NCBI GenBank assembly: GCA_964478775.1
Contig: CAYZJC010000020.1
Span: 1 to 30,416, forward strand
Origin: PNMQ01 sp964478775
Lineage (GTDB): Bacteria; Pseudomonadota; Alphaproteobacteria; Paracaedibacterales; CAIOTO01
DNA: 30,416 nt
Direction: 5' to 3'
Shown: positions 1 to 7,977 of the stretch, piece by piece
Layout of the letters: each line of letters opens with the position of its first letter
Position numbering within the stretch: position 1 is the first letter of the stretch
The notes under the pieces: generated by a model
Told to the model about the DNA's origin: nothing
The model's database searches: none
What the model saw: only the letters and a program-made list of their open reading frames with translations
Translations under genes and position numbers: made by a program

Positions 1-681
1 AGCTAAAATGCCCATGTCTAGTAAAAAGAGGACCAGAACCCCCTTAAATGGAGCGATAAAGAAGGGGGCAATGGGCTCTATGCCTTTTGTCCCACTAATG
101 AAACCTATGCATAAACCGCCGAGTAAAAGCAAAATACTTTTCCCCATGATAATGCTTTTGATTCGATACCAAAGTAGTTTGGGTGTTAAAGAAGCATCAG
201 ATGGGTTTGTTTTAGATTGTGCGAGCAATAGTCCTATAACAATACCTGGAATTTCAAGAATTGCAACAAGGGCTGTCATGAATCCGTCTGCTGTATCGCC
301 TGCCTTTTCAACAAACACGAGTGCTGCCATGAAGGTGACAACTGAAACAGAGCCGTAATGTGCAGCCAGTGCAGCGCCGTCTGCTCTTTCACACTTTCCA
401 AGGTGTACAGCCATGTGATATGCGATAAGTGGGAGTATGCACCCTAACGCTAAAGCTGTGAGTACGGGTAAAATCACAGCGTCAAATGAAGCGTCTCGTA
501 AGTTAGCCCCCCCTTTAAATCCTAATGAGAGAAGGAGATAATAGGATAACACCGCATAAGCACCGTCAGGCAGTTTTAAATCGCTTTTAAATCGTACCGC
601 TATTAGCCCTAGCACAAAGGCTAATACCATTGGGGAAAATAAGTTATCACGTATTAAGTCGAGAGATGCGAATGACAACAT
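1..681 (-). CDS. SbtA-type sodium-dependent bicarbonate permease (partial, C-terminus missing)
   Basis: This is the N-terminal 227 residues of a hydrophobic permease whose frame is open to the window edge. The start is ATG at 681, with AAGGA about 11 bases upstream. Alternating hydrophobic helices carry the stretches FKGGANLRD, HYGSVSVVTF and EIPGIVIGLLLAQ, and LFLLDMGILA at the edge. I recognise these as the sodium-dependent bicarbonate transporter family (DUF897, SbtA of cyanobacteria), whose members are usually well over 300 residues, so roughly a third is outside the window. The inferred role is inner-membrane symport of bicarbonate with sodium. It lies 66 bp downstream of accA on the same strand with no terminator visible between, so co-transcription is possible. 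Substrate specificity in this organism is inferred from family only. Confidence 0.8.
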   Translation of the reverse strand, partial: MLSFASLDLIRDNLFSPMVLAFVLGLIAVRFKSDLKLPDGAYAVLSYYLLLSLGFKGGANLRDASFDAVILPVLTALALGCILPLIAYHMAVHLGKCERADGAALAAHYGSVSVVTFMAALVFVEKAGDTADGFMTALVAILEIPGIVIGLLLAQSKTNPSDASLTPKLLWYRIKSIIMGKSILLLLGGLCIGFISGTKGIEPIAPFFIAPFKGVLVLFLLDMGILA

Positions 682-747
682 TTATTTATGTCCTTATTTG
701 CTGTAAAGATTGAAAATCATAACATGAATGATTATAGATTGATACGG

Positions 748-1698
748 CTATAAGCTGGACCTTCCCATGCTTAAAAACTTTTCACGTCTGTGTTCTAAGA
801 TTTCATGTGCAGGTAGTTTACACAATGGAGCAAGCGCTGTTTCGATTGCATCTGAGACGTGTCGTATAATTGTTTGGGTGTGGCGATGAGCCCCTCCAAT
901 GGGTTCAGCAATGATTTTATCTATGATGCCGAGTTGATGAAGGTCTTGTGCTGTTAGTTTTTGAGCCTCTGCTGCGTCTGGTGCTTTTGTAGCGCTGCGC
1001 CACAGAATTGAGGCACACCCCTCAGGTGAAATCACCGAATAAACTGCATGTTCTAGCATCAAGACTGTATTGGCTGCTGCAATAGCAATCGCACCGCCAG
1101 ACCCACCTTCACCAATCACAACACTGACTATAGGAACTTTGACATCTAAGCATACCTGAATGCTGGAAGCAATCGCTTCTGCTTGGCCGCGTTCTTCAGC
1201 TTCGATACCTGGAAATGCCCCTGATGTGTCAACGAAAGTGACAATTGGGAGGTTAAATCTGTCAGCTAATTTCATTAAGCGTTGTGCTTTTCTATAGCCT
1301 TCAGGTTTTGGCATGCCAAAGTTATGTTTTAAGCGTGTTTCTGTGTCATGGCCTTTTTGTTGGCCCAACACAAGGACTGATCTACCATGAATTTTGCCAA
1401 GCCCCGCAACAATAGCAAGGTCTTCACCAAATACACGGTCACCTGCAAGCGGCATGAAATCTTCTACTAATACTGACAAGTAATCAAGAAACTTTGGCCT
1501 GTCTGGGTGGCGAGCAACTTGCACTTTTTGCCAAGGCGTTAATTGTTGATATGTTTGACGTAACATTTTGTCTGCTTTGTTTTGCAAGTGTGCGACTTCA
1601 TCAGCAATGTTTAAATCTTTGCTGGAAAGGTGGCGCAATTCTTCAATCTTGCTCTCTAAGTCTGCGATGGGCTTTTCAAAATCTAAAAACTTTGTCAT
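748..1698 (-). CDS. accA: Acetyl-CoA carboxylase carboxyltransferase subunit alpha
   Basis: This 316-residue protein has the usual AccA length. The N-terminal helical segment (LDFEKPIADLESKIEELR) is followed by the carboxyltransferase crotonase-type domain with GFGMP-like NFGMPKPEGYRKA, FVDTSGAFPGIEAEERGQ, GEGGSGGAIAIA and SVISPEGCASILWR, all diagnostic for AccA. With AccD it transfers the carboxyl group from carboxybiotin to acetyl-CoA, making malonyl-CoA for fatty acid synthesis in the cytoplasm. The start is ATG at 1698 with AGGAAAA just upstream. The next gene on the same strand is an SbtA-type bicarbonate permease. Identity is secure. Confidence 0.97.
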   Translation of the reverse strand: MTKFLDFEKPIADLESKIEELRHLSSKDLNIADEVAHLQNKADKMLRQTYQQLTPWQKVQVARHPDRPKFLDYLSVLVEDFMPLAGDRVFGEDLAIVAGLGKIHGRSVLVLGQQKGHDTETRLKHNFGMPKPEGYRKAQRLMKLADRFNLPIVTFVDTSGAFPGIEAEERGQAEAIASSIQVCLDVKVPIVSVVIGEGGSGGAIAIAAANTVLMLEHAVYSVISPEGCASILWRSATKAPDAAEAQKLTAQDLHQLGIIDKIIAEPIGGAHRHTQTIIRHVSDAIETALAPLCKLPAHEILEHRREKFLSMGRSSL

Positions 1699-1889
1699 TT
1701 TTCCTATTACTTAAATTATAGTACTTGTGTGATGACAGAAAAATATCTCTATAGTCTCACACGTTTCTTAGTTACGTTAATGCTTGTAAGATAGCTCAAT
1801 TTAAAAACTTTTTCAATTTTTTCAGTTAAACATCTTAATATATGCACCTTATTATTAAATTGTGCTGTTAAAATGGAGAATCATTCAAC

Positions 1890-2756
1890 TTAGGATGTCA
1901 GTCGTTTAAAATGCATATCCATTGCGTTTTGTGTGTTGTTAAGAAGATTGTAGACTGTCATAGGCCCAACGCCGCCTGGTACTGGCGTGATAGCTGAGAC
2001 CTTATTTTTGACAGCTTCAAAATTAACATCACCTAGCAAGATATTTTCTTTTTTTGTAATTCCGACATCTATAACGCAAGCTCCGTCCCTAATAAAGGTA
2101 TCGTCAATCATTTGAGGGTGACCACAGGCAACAATCAAGATGTCGGCTAGCTTTGTGTGTTGCTTTAAATCGGCTGTGTGTGAATGGCACAACGTGACAG
2201 TTGCATTTGCTTTGGTTAACATCATCGAAATGGGTGATCCTACAAGGTTAGATCTGCCAATGACGACCGCATTTAATCCAGAAATGTCTTGTTTCCATGT
2301 TTCTAGTAATTGCATGCAACCCAAAGGAGTGCATGGCGCATGCTTGGGGCTGTTTTGAAACAGCATGCCAAGGTTAGAGGAGGTGAGGCCATCAACGTCT
2401 TTACTGGGTTGAATCGCGTTTAATACCTCGGGTTTTGAAAAATTAAAGGGTAGGGGGAGTTGAACCAAAATACCGTCTACATCAGGGTCTTTATTAAGCT
2501 GATGGATTCTTTGCATGACAGCATCTTGAGAGGTGTGGGTGTCAAAGTAATGAATTTGTGATGTCATGCCAATTTCATTTGCTCTTCTTGCCTTCATTTT
2601 AACATAGATGTGGCTTGCGGGATCATCTCCAATAATTAAGACATGTAGAGAAGGTGAGCGCCCGTAGAGTGTTTTGTTTATTCTGCAGCGTTCTAATAGA
2701 GGGGGTGTGAGTTGTTCGCTTAATTTTTTCCCTGAAAGTATCATCATATGCTTCAC
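1890..2756 (-). CDS. folD: Bifunctional methylenetetrahydrofolate dehydrogenase/cyclohydrolase
   Basis: This 288-residue protein matches FolD throughout. The family tyrosine and lysine of the active site fit Y51 and K55 in YVKMK; DGILVQLPLP, KDVDGL, the dinucleotide-binding GRSNLVGSP (about 167-175) and the C-terminal PVPGGVGPMT are all present. It interconverts 5,10-methylene-, methenyl- and 10-formyl-tetrahydrofolate with NADP, feeding purine and formyl-methionine synthesis. The start is probably GTG at 2756, five bases after AAGGA. An ATG at 2747 is an alternative, but its spacing to that site is longer. An out-of-frame ATG followed at once by TGA overlaps the GTG. It sits about 190 bp upstream of accA on the same strand. 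Confidence 0.96.
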   Translation of the reverse strand: MKHMMILSGKKLSEQLTPPLLERCRINKTLYGRSPSLHVLIIGDDPASHIYVKMKARRANEIGMTSQIHYFDTHTSQDAVMQRIHQLNKDPDVDGILVQLPLPFNFSKPEVLNAIQPSKDVDGLTSSNLGMLFQNSPKHAPCTPLGCMQLLETWKQDISGLNAVVIGRSNLVGSPISMMLTKANATVTLCHSHTADLKQHTKLADILIVACGHPQMIDDTFIRDGACVIDVGITKKENILLGDVNFEAVKNKVSAITPVPGGVGPMTVYNLLNNTQNAMDMHFKRLTS

Positions 2757-3120
2757 ATTATCCTTTATAGTTTACGCTATATTAAATGATTTTAAACGCC
2801 AGCAAAAGCTCAAAAGTTTCCATTAAAGAAATTTATTATTGTTTGAATTGTGTTTCAATTATCACGAAATGTGTTTTTGAAATTAATATTCGAAATAAAA
2901 TTGCAAAAAAATAGTAACGATGTTTTATGTTGTATTTTATGTTGTTGTAAGTTGGTAGTTTTTAATAAATATATAAAAAATGGCTTAGTGTGTAATATTT
3001 TATTGTGTGGAAGGGCTGTGTGGTTTGTATAATGTGGTGTTAGCGTGAAATTGTATTGTATAAAAAATGATGTTGTATAAAAACAACACATGATTTTTTG
3101 AGAAAATGGGGAAATAAAAA
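2757..3120. other. Gene-free AT-rich spacer between folD and tRNA-Thr
   Basis: About 360 bp lie between the folD start and the tRNA 3' end. The sequence is very AT-rich, with runs of A and T and no reading frame that looks coding. The only structure I can support is the hairpin with a T-run at 3062-3091, described separately. The folD promoter should lie near 2760-2850, but I cannot assign boxes with confidence. Confidence 0.6.
3062..3091 (-). terminator. Probable Rho-independent terminator for tRNA-Thr
   Basis: Read on the minus strand, ATGTGTTGT pairs with ACAACATCAT across a short AT loop, giving a nine-pair stem with one bulged A. A run of six T follows. It lies about 30 bp beyond the 3' end of the tRNA on the same strand. 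The stem is AU-rich, so its strength is uncertain. Confidence 0.5.
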
Positions 3121-3195
3121 TGGTGCCGTAGGGGGGAATCGAACCCTCGACCTCACCCTTACCAAGGGTGTGCTCTACCACTGAGCCACTACGGC
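3121..3195 (-). tRNA. tRNA-Thr (anticodon GGT)
   Basis: The reverse complement folds as a standard tRNA. The acceptor arm GCCGTAG pairs with CTACGGC, with discriminator A and an encoded CCA (3121-3123). The D-arm carries GGCTCAGTGGTAGAGC, the anticodon stem CACCC/GGGTG encloses loop TTGGTAA, and the T-arm carries GGTTCGATTCC. Anticodon GGT reads ACC/ACU threonine codons. Length is 75 nt including CCA. Confidence 0.97.
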
Positions 3196-3414
3196 ATTAC
3201 CAAATTAAAACCATATTTGCACAAATGTTTCAGTTATTGCAATAAAAAACGAGGATTGCAAACACAATTTTATTGAGATTGAGTTCGATATGCAAACCTG
3301 TCTTTATTAATAATTAATATTTTATTTATTTTTCCATAAATAATTTGTTTGACGATTGTTGTTGTGTGTATTATATTAATAATGATATTTTGTTTTTCAT
3401 TTGCAGGGTGTTTC

Positions 3415-4719
3415 ATGTCTCTGATCCGCATAACATGTATGAACTTCGTTATGATAGCCTTCGTGTTTGGGTTAGGCTCGAAAGTGCTAGCCTCACAAGT
3501 GGGGGGGCAGACTAACCTCATGCTGCCGCCAAGTGAAAACAATAAACCATTAGGTGAAGGGGCTGATAGTAAAAAAGAGGTAGGCTCTGCGTTTGCCACT
3601 TTTGCATTTGTCACTCTTCCAAAGCCAACAGGCCCGTATCTTGTTGCAACAAAATCTATCCATGTAGAAGATCCGTCACGTAAACAATCTCACGGAGAGG
3701 AAAAGCGTTCATGGATGATACAAGCCTATTTCCCAACTTATCAACCAACTAAGATTTCCCCCTTTCGTGTGCGTGGAACCTTTCCGTATGCACCTACTTT
3801 GCTCCAGGCAGGTTCGTTAAAAGGGGTGTTTGTGGAAGCTTATGCAAGCCCTTACCAAGGCACATTAAAAGATCAAAATGGGGGGTATATCCAAATGCCT
3901 GTGATGATTATTGCCCCTAGCTTGTCGTATGGCCGCTTTGATTATACCATTTTAGCAGAAGAGCTTGCGTCGTGTGGATGCGTCGTTCTTGTAACAGAAA
4001 TACCTTTTGTGACGTCAATGTCGGTATTTAATGATATTCACCCTATTTTACCTTCAGGGTTTGATTTATGGAATTTTTCAAGAAACAGTCACTTTAAGCA
4101 AGATTTCACAAATAAAGTGATGGCAGATTATCAAAAAGATATAAATTGGATTATCAACAATCTAGATCAGTTGTCCCAATATCTGCAGTTTACCGTTGAC
4201 CGTCAACGTGTGGTGTTGATGGGGCATGCAGAAGGCGTGCCAGCGTCGCGCAATGCGGGTTTGTATGATGATAGAATTGCTGCCTATATTGAATACTACC
4301 CACAGACAGATTTAGTTTTAAAAACTAAATTGACTGAGGAGCCTTGCGCCAAACCAGTGTTGACAATGATTGCAAAAGATGATGAAATTGGGCAAGAGAG
4401 AACTTCATTTTTTGATTTTGTACATTTTGATTTTCACAAGCCACAAGCTAAAATTTTTGAAAAGACAATGTTGGTTAATCAAGAAGTGTGGCGTGCACAA
4501 GCGCAAAAAAATGCAATTACGGACTATGGGTATTTAGGTGTAAAAGTTCCAGTAATTAATGAGAATAAACCTTTGAATGATTTTTTTAATTGGTTATTTA
4601 ACTTGAATCCTTTGATTGAAAATAGGTATATTGGTGTGTCTGCAAAAGACCCAGAGGTATGGGTGAAAAGCTATCGTCAGAAAATTGTTGAATGGTTAGC
4701 TGGTTTACATATCTTATAG
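3415..4719 (+). CDS. Exported alpha/beta-hydrolase-fold protein with replaced nucleophile
   Basis: I start this 434-residue protein at ATG 3415, because AGGGTG precedes it by about six bases and the first 25 residues then form a signal peptide (hydrophobic MNFVMIAFVFGLGSKVLA). Upstream in-frame codons extend the frame but are probably untranslated. The body resembles the dienelactone hydrolase/PAF-acetylhydrolase fold: PVMIIAPSLSYGRFDYTILAEELASCG matches the strand, oxyanion loop and helix normally written as HGxGG...Y..LAEELASHG, and VVLMGHAEGVPASR matches the nucleophile elbow GHSxGG. Here the elbow serine is alanine (A272) and the HG of the oxyanion loop is PS, so ordinary hydrolase chemistry looks lost. 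It may be a periplasmic or secreted binding protein. MarC follows 54 bp downstream. Fold assignment is fairly confident; function is unknown. Confidence 0.72.
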   Translation: MSLIRITCMNFVMIAFVFGLGSKVLASQVGGQTNLMLPPSENNKPLGEGADSKKEVGSAFATFAFVTLPKPTGPYLVATKSIHVEDPSRKQSHGEEKRSWMIQAYFPTYQPTKISPFRVRGTFPYAPTLLQAGSLKGVFVEAYASPYQGTLKDQNGGYIQMPVMIIAPSLSYGRFDYTILAEELASCGCVVLVTEIPFVTSMSVFNDIHPILPSGFDLWNFSRNSHFKQDFTNKVMADYQKDINWIINNLDQLSQYLQFTVDRQRVVLMGHAEGVPASRNAGLYDDRIAAYIEYYPQTDLVLKTKLTEEPCAKPVLTMIAKDDEIGQERTSFFDFVHFDFHKPQAKIFEKTMLVNQEVWRAQAQKNAITDYGYLGVKVPVINENKPLNDFFNWLFNLNPLIENRYIGVSAKDPEVWVKSYRQKIVEWLAGLHIL

Positions 4720-4773
4720 AATGTTGTCTATTTTGTATGATTTAAATAAATTTAATAAGGATGTAAAATTTAA

Positions 4774-5415
4774 ATGACAGATTTTTTTATTCAAACTTTT
4801 ATTACATTGTTTGTGATTATTAACCCATTTGCCGCTGTTCCTGTGTTTGTGTCAGTCACGCAAGGTGAATCTGAGGCGAACAAGAAAATTGTGGCGCGCC
4901 AGTCATGCTTGATTAGTATTTTCTTGCTGTGTCTGTTTTCATTTATTGGTGACTTCTTGTTGGATACTTTAAATATATCTGAAGGTGCCTTTAGAATTAC
5001 TGGGGGGATGCTTTTGTTGATGTCTGCCGTGGAAATGGTAAGAAGCAAACCAGCGCAAGCCCTTAAAATAAAGACAGATGAGGTGTTAGACCAAAATGCA
5101 GCAGCGCAACGTTTAAGTGAAATATGTGTGTTCCCATTGTCAATTCCATTTTTGGCTGGGCCTGGTGCGTTAACTTCAGCTGTGATTTTGATGAGAAAAG
5201 CACAAAGCATTAATATTGAAGCACAAATTGGTCTTCTTCTTATATTAATTTCCATTATTACATTTTCTTATTTTTGCTTTAGAATGAGCGGCTATATCTT
5301 AAAAGTTATGGGGTTAACAGGAACAAACGTATTAACACGTGTGTTTGGAATTGTGCTTTCTGCTTTGTGTATTCAAAGCATTGTCAATGGGATTATTGCC
5401 GTATTTAAGTTATAA
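4774..5415 (+). CDS. MarC family integral membrane protein
   Basis: The 213-residue protein has about six hydrophobic segments. It carries the family signatures FVIINPFAAVPVFVSVT at the N-terminus and PLSIPFLAGPGALTSAVIL in the centre, which identify the MarC/UPF0056 group. These are inner-membrane proteins of unresolved function; despite the name, a role in multiple antibiotic resistance has not held up for the E. coli member. The length is typical. An AAGGATG site precedes the ATG. It lies between the hydrolase-like gene and radA on the same strand, with spacers of 54 and 40 bp, so a three-gene transcript is plausible. Confidence 0.92.
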   Translation: MTDFFIQTFITLFVIINPFAAVPVFVSVTQGESEANKKIVARQSCLISIFLLCLFSFIGDFLLDTLNISEGAFRITGGMLLLMSAVEMVRSKPAQALKIKTDEVLDQNAAAQRLSEICVFPLSIPFLAGPGALTSAVILMRKAQSINIEAQIGLLLILISIITFSYFCFRMSGYILKVMGLTGTNVLTRVFGIVLSALCIQSIVNGIIAVFKL

Positions 5416-5455
5416 TAACAAGTGTTTAAGTGTGATCTTAGAATTTGGTTGATGG

Positions 5456-6829
5456 ATGATTAAAAAAACAACGATATATGTGTGTCAAGAATGTGGGGCG
5501 TCGCATTCTAAATGGCAGGGCAGGTGCGAAGCATGCGGTGCGTGGAATAAAATGACAGAAGAAGTTGTGCATCGCGCAAAAGCTCAGACTTCTGGCGCAA
5601 GTGTGCCTTCAAGTGATTTTTTTCATGACTTAGCAAGTGAAGATGAATCAGCACTTATCCCTGAAAGGTTGCAGACAAAGCTAAATGAATTTAACCGTGT
5701 GTGCGGAGGCGGGCTTGTTCGTGGTTCTGTTTTGCTTATTGGTGGGGACCCTGGTATAGGCAAGTCAACTTTGTTGTTGCAGTTAATGGCGCAATTGGGA
5801 CACGAGCATTCGTGTGCGTATATTTCTGGTGAAGAAGCTGTGCAACAAATTCGTTTGCGGGCACACCGTTTGGGCCTTGAAAAATCTCCGGTGCATTTGG
5901 CTTCATCAACGTCGTTGTCACAAATACAAACGGCACTTAAGAAAATGCCAAAGGTTGATGTGGTTGTGATTGACTCTATTCAAACCATTGCAAGTGACCA
6001 AATAGAGTCTGCACCAGGCAGCGTTTCGCAAGTGCGTGCTTGTGCTTTTGAACTTATACAGCAAGCCAAGAAAAAAGGTTTTGTCCTTATTTTAGTGGGT
6101 CACGTCACCAAAGAAGGCACATTAGCAGGCCCACGTGTGTTAGAACACATGGTTGATACGGTTTTGTATTTTGAAGGTGATGGTCACCATGATTACCGTC
6201 TGCTGAGGTCAATTAAAAACCGCTTTGGGCCATCTAATGAAATTGGTGTTTTCGCCATGGAGGCACAAGGGCTTCGTGGTATAGATAACCCTTCAGCGCT
6301 TTTTTTATCGCACCATGAATCTGGGGTAAGTGGTACAGCAATTTTTGCTGCTATTGAAGGAACACGCCCCATTTTGGTTGAGGTACAAGCCTTGGTTTCA
6401 GCCTCTTCTTATTCAGCCCCTAAACGTACCACTGTGGGTTGGGATTCTAATCGATTATCAATGATTGTCGCTGTGTTAGAGTCGAGGTGCGGTGTTAGTT
6501 TCGCAGGAAAAGACATTTATTTGAATGTTGTTGGGGGAATGAAAATTTGTGAACCCGCAGCAGATTTAGCAATGGCAGCCTCCTTAATTTCAGCATTGCT
6601 TGATAAACCCATACCGTACCAAGCCATTTATTTTGGTGAAATTGGATTAACAGGCGAGATACGCGCAGTTCATCAAAGTGAACAAAGGTTTAAAGAAGCA
6701 CAGAAATTAGGTTTTGAACATGCTGTGAGTGCCAGTCAGTATGTAGGGGATGATGTTCATTTTCAAAATCATGAAATCAAGTGGCTGAAGGATTTGGTGG
6801 CAGACTTTGCTGCTGACAAAGAGCTGTGA
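5456..6829 (+). CDS. radA: DNA repair protein RadA (Sms)
   Basis: This 457-residue protein has every RadA block in order: an N-terminal zinc finger (C10, C13, C24, C27), a RecA-like ATPase core with Walker A GDPGIGKST at about 97-105, the RadA-specific KNRFG motif at 254-258, and a C-terminal Lon-protease-like domain containing GLTGEIRAV. The protein is a RecA-related helicase/branch-migration factor that processes recombination intermediates in the cytoplasm. The start ATG at 5456 has only a weak purine-rich GATGG upstream, and another ATG at 5452 is out of frame. No missing residues were seen. Confidence 0.97.
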   Translation: MIKKTTIYVCQECGASHSKWQGRCEACGAWNKMTEEVVHRAKAQTSGASVPSSDFFHDLASEDESALIPERLQTKLNEFNRVCGGGLVRGSVLLIGGDPGIGKSTLLLQLMAQLGHEHSCAYISGEEAVQQIRLRAHRLGLEKSPVHLASSTSLSQIQTALKKMPKVDVVVIDSIQTIASDQIESAPGSVSQVRACAFELIQQAKKKGFVLILVGHVTKEGTLAGPRVLEHMVDTVLYFEGDGHHDYRLLRSIKNRFGPSNEIGVFAMEAQGLRGIDNPSALFLSHHESGVSGTAIFAAIEGTRPILVEVQALVSASSYSAPKRTTVGWDSNRLSMIVAVLESRCGVSFAGKDIYLNVVGGMKICEPAADLAMAASLISALLDKPIPYQAIYFGEIGLTGEIRAVHQSEQRFKEAQKLGFEHAVSASQYVGDDVHFQNHEIKWLKDLVADFAADKEL

Positions 6830-6870
6830 AATGATTTTTGGATTGTGAGTTAAAAAAAGCTTGTCAGAGC

Positions 6871-6886
6871 ATATTAAATTTAATAT
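6871..6886. repeat. 16-bp perfect palindrome upstream of small gene
   Basis: ATATTAAATTTAATAT is its own reverse complement. It lies about 57 bp before the start of the small gene at 6943 and 40 bp after the radA stop. It could be a regulator-binding site, but in AT-rich DNA a palindrome of A and T only may arise by chance. Confidence 0.4.
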
Positions 6887-6942
6887 AGTAAAAATATGGA
6901 TTAAAAATGCTATAAAAACAGCAATCTAAGAGAGTAAATATC

Positions 6943-7152
6943 ATGGACAATATGCTTTTGAACGACAGTAATTTTGAGAGTTTTCAATACAATTGTGATG
7001 TTTTAAGAAGGGTTAAGTTGTTTTTTGACTTGTTAGTTGAAGATAATAGCCAAAATTTTAACGATACATCCACGCAGTATATAGGGCAAATAGAAGCCCA
7101 TTTGCAAGAGCTGATTACTAGTATCCATAAATGTAAATCTGGTATATATTAA
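6943..7152 (+). CDS. Small hypothetical protein
   Basis: This 69-residue frame starts at ATG 6943, with AGAGAG about eight bases upstream. It encodes a polar, mostly helical protein with no transmembrane segment or signal peptide. Residues such as FQYNCDVLRRVKLFFDLLVED and IEAHLQELITSIHKCKSG suggest an amphipathic helical bundle. I do not recognise a family. It stands alone between radA and a long gene-free region. Support is the ribosome-binding site, a plausible AT-rich promoter upstream and a balanced composition; a chance frame cannot be excluded. Confidence 0.5.
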   Translation: MDNMLLNDSNFESFQYNCDVLRRVKLFFDLLVEDNSQNFNDTSTQYIGQIEAHLQELITSIHKCKSGIY

Positions 7153-7365
7153 ACGATTATCCATGCAGTGTATTTTCACGTGCTCGTTCTCATATAATGC
7201 TTTACAATAAAAATTTATAATTTTATATTATTATTAATTGTTTTTATGTTTCTTTTTAATTTTGTTTATATAAAATTATTGACTCAAAACAAGCAGTAGA
7301 GATATAGATGTTGTGTTCTCCAAATTGTGTGGGCAGTGCTTGTTACTTATACGCTAGCTCAAGTG

Positions 7366-7435
7366 TCATGTCGTCTCTCATGTCGTCTACCTACACGTCG
7401 AGTCTTATCCTTGTAACCAAATTAAATTGACTGCA
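7366..7435. repeat. Degenerate direct repeat, copy A
   Basis: It starts GTCATGTCGT, contains a second TCATGTCGTCT, then runs through CCTACACGTCGAG to GTAACCAAATTAAATTG. It aligns loosely with the patch at 7730-7800. The relationship is by eye only. Confidence 0.3.
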
Positions 7436-7729
7436 CTTTAACGGCAGAAATAACGTTGTGAGGCCGTTTGGGATGTGAATGAAGTGAGAATGTATTTTAA
7501 TAAAAATTTCTACAATAGGTTGAAAACCGCTTAATAATTAAACTTTGATCTTAGTGTATATTATATTATTCTTTTAGTGTAGATAATATAAGAAAAGAAA
7601 GTTTAAATTTTAAGAGAGTGATTTACCGAATTTGAAAAATTGCATTTTATTTTCCTGCAGTTATATGAAAATATATTTTTTCTTCTAGCTGTTTTATCTA
7701 TAGCTTGTCACTTATAATCTGTCTATCAG

Positions 7730-7800
7730 TCATGTCGTGACTGTGGTGGTAACGCCTAAAGGTCGCGACCCCTTCGTGTAGTCAAGTTAAAGTTGCATAG
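7730..7800. repeat. Degenerate direct repeat, copy B, with palindrome GGTCGCGACC
   Basis: It starts GTCATGTCGT, contains the perfect 10-bp palindrome GGTCGCGACC at 7761-7770, and ends with TGTAGTCAAGTTAAAG (7777-7792). That 16-mer recurs exactly at 12708-12723, upstream of flgI on the other side of the window. An exact 16-base match of mixed composition is unlikely by chance in 30 kb. Confidence 0.45.
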
Positions 7801-7977
7801 TTATAGCTTGTAAAATGAATCAATTGATTAAATATTCTTTCAAAGAAGGTACCTCTAAAACCTTTTATTCAAGTAGGATTTGAGGACGAAGCCGACCTCG
7901 CAGGTGCCCTTGAAAATTGGTTGATAGATGTGCGCTACAGAGTAGATCAATATAAAAAAAATAACAGGAGCATGAAA

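Larger units (their letters stand above)
7153..7977. other. Gene-free region of about 825 bp with degenerate repeats
   Basis: No complete gene is visible. The region alternates AT-rich stretches with more GC-rich patches. Two patches, about 7366-7435 and 7730-7800, both begin with GTCATGTCGT and can be roughly aligned through CCTA...GGTCG/CGTCG to an AAATTAAATTG/CAAGTTAAAGTTG end. From about 7824 to 7971 a short frame runs open into the methyltransferase frame, with GC-rich codons encoding EDEADLAGALENWLIDV. It has no start codon with a ribosome-binding site and may be a gene remnant. The promoter of the methyltransferase gene should also lie here. Confidence 0.5.

Noticed and set aside
8..358. 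Plus-strand open frame of 116 codons
   Set aside because: It is antisense to the SbtA-type permease, which has clear family motifs across the same bases.
2855..3181. Minus-strand frame of 108 codons
   Set aside because: Its beginning is read through tRNA-Thr and the rest is AT-rich spacer; composition is not protein-like.
4791..5255. Minus-strand frame of 154 codons
   Set aside because: It is the reverse of marC, a recognised gene.
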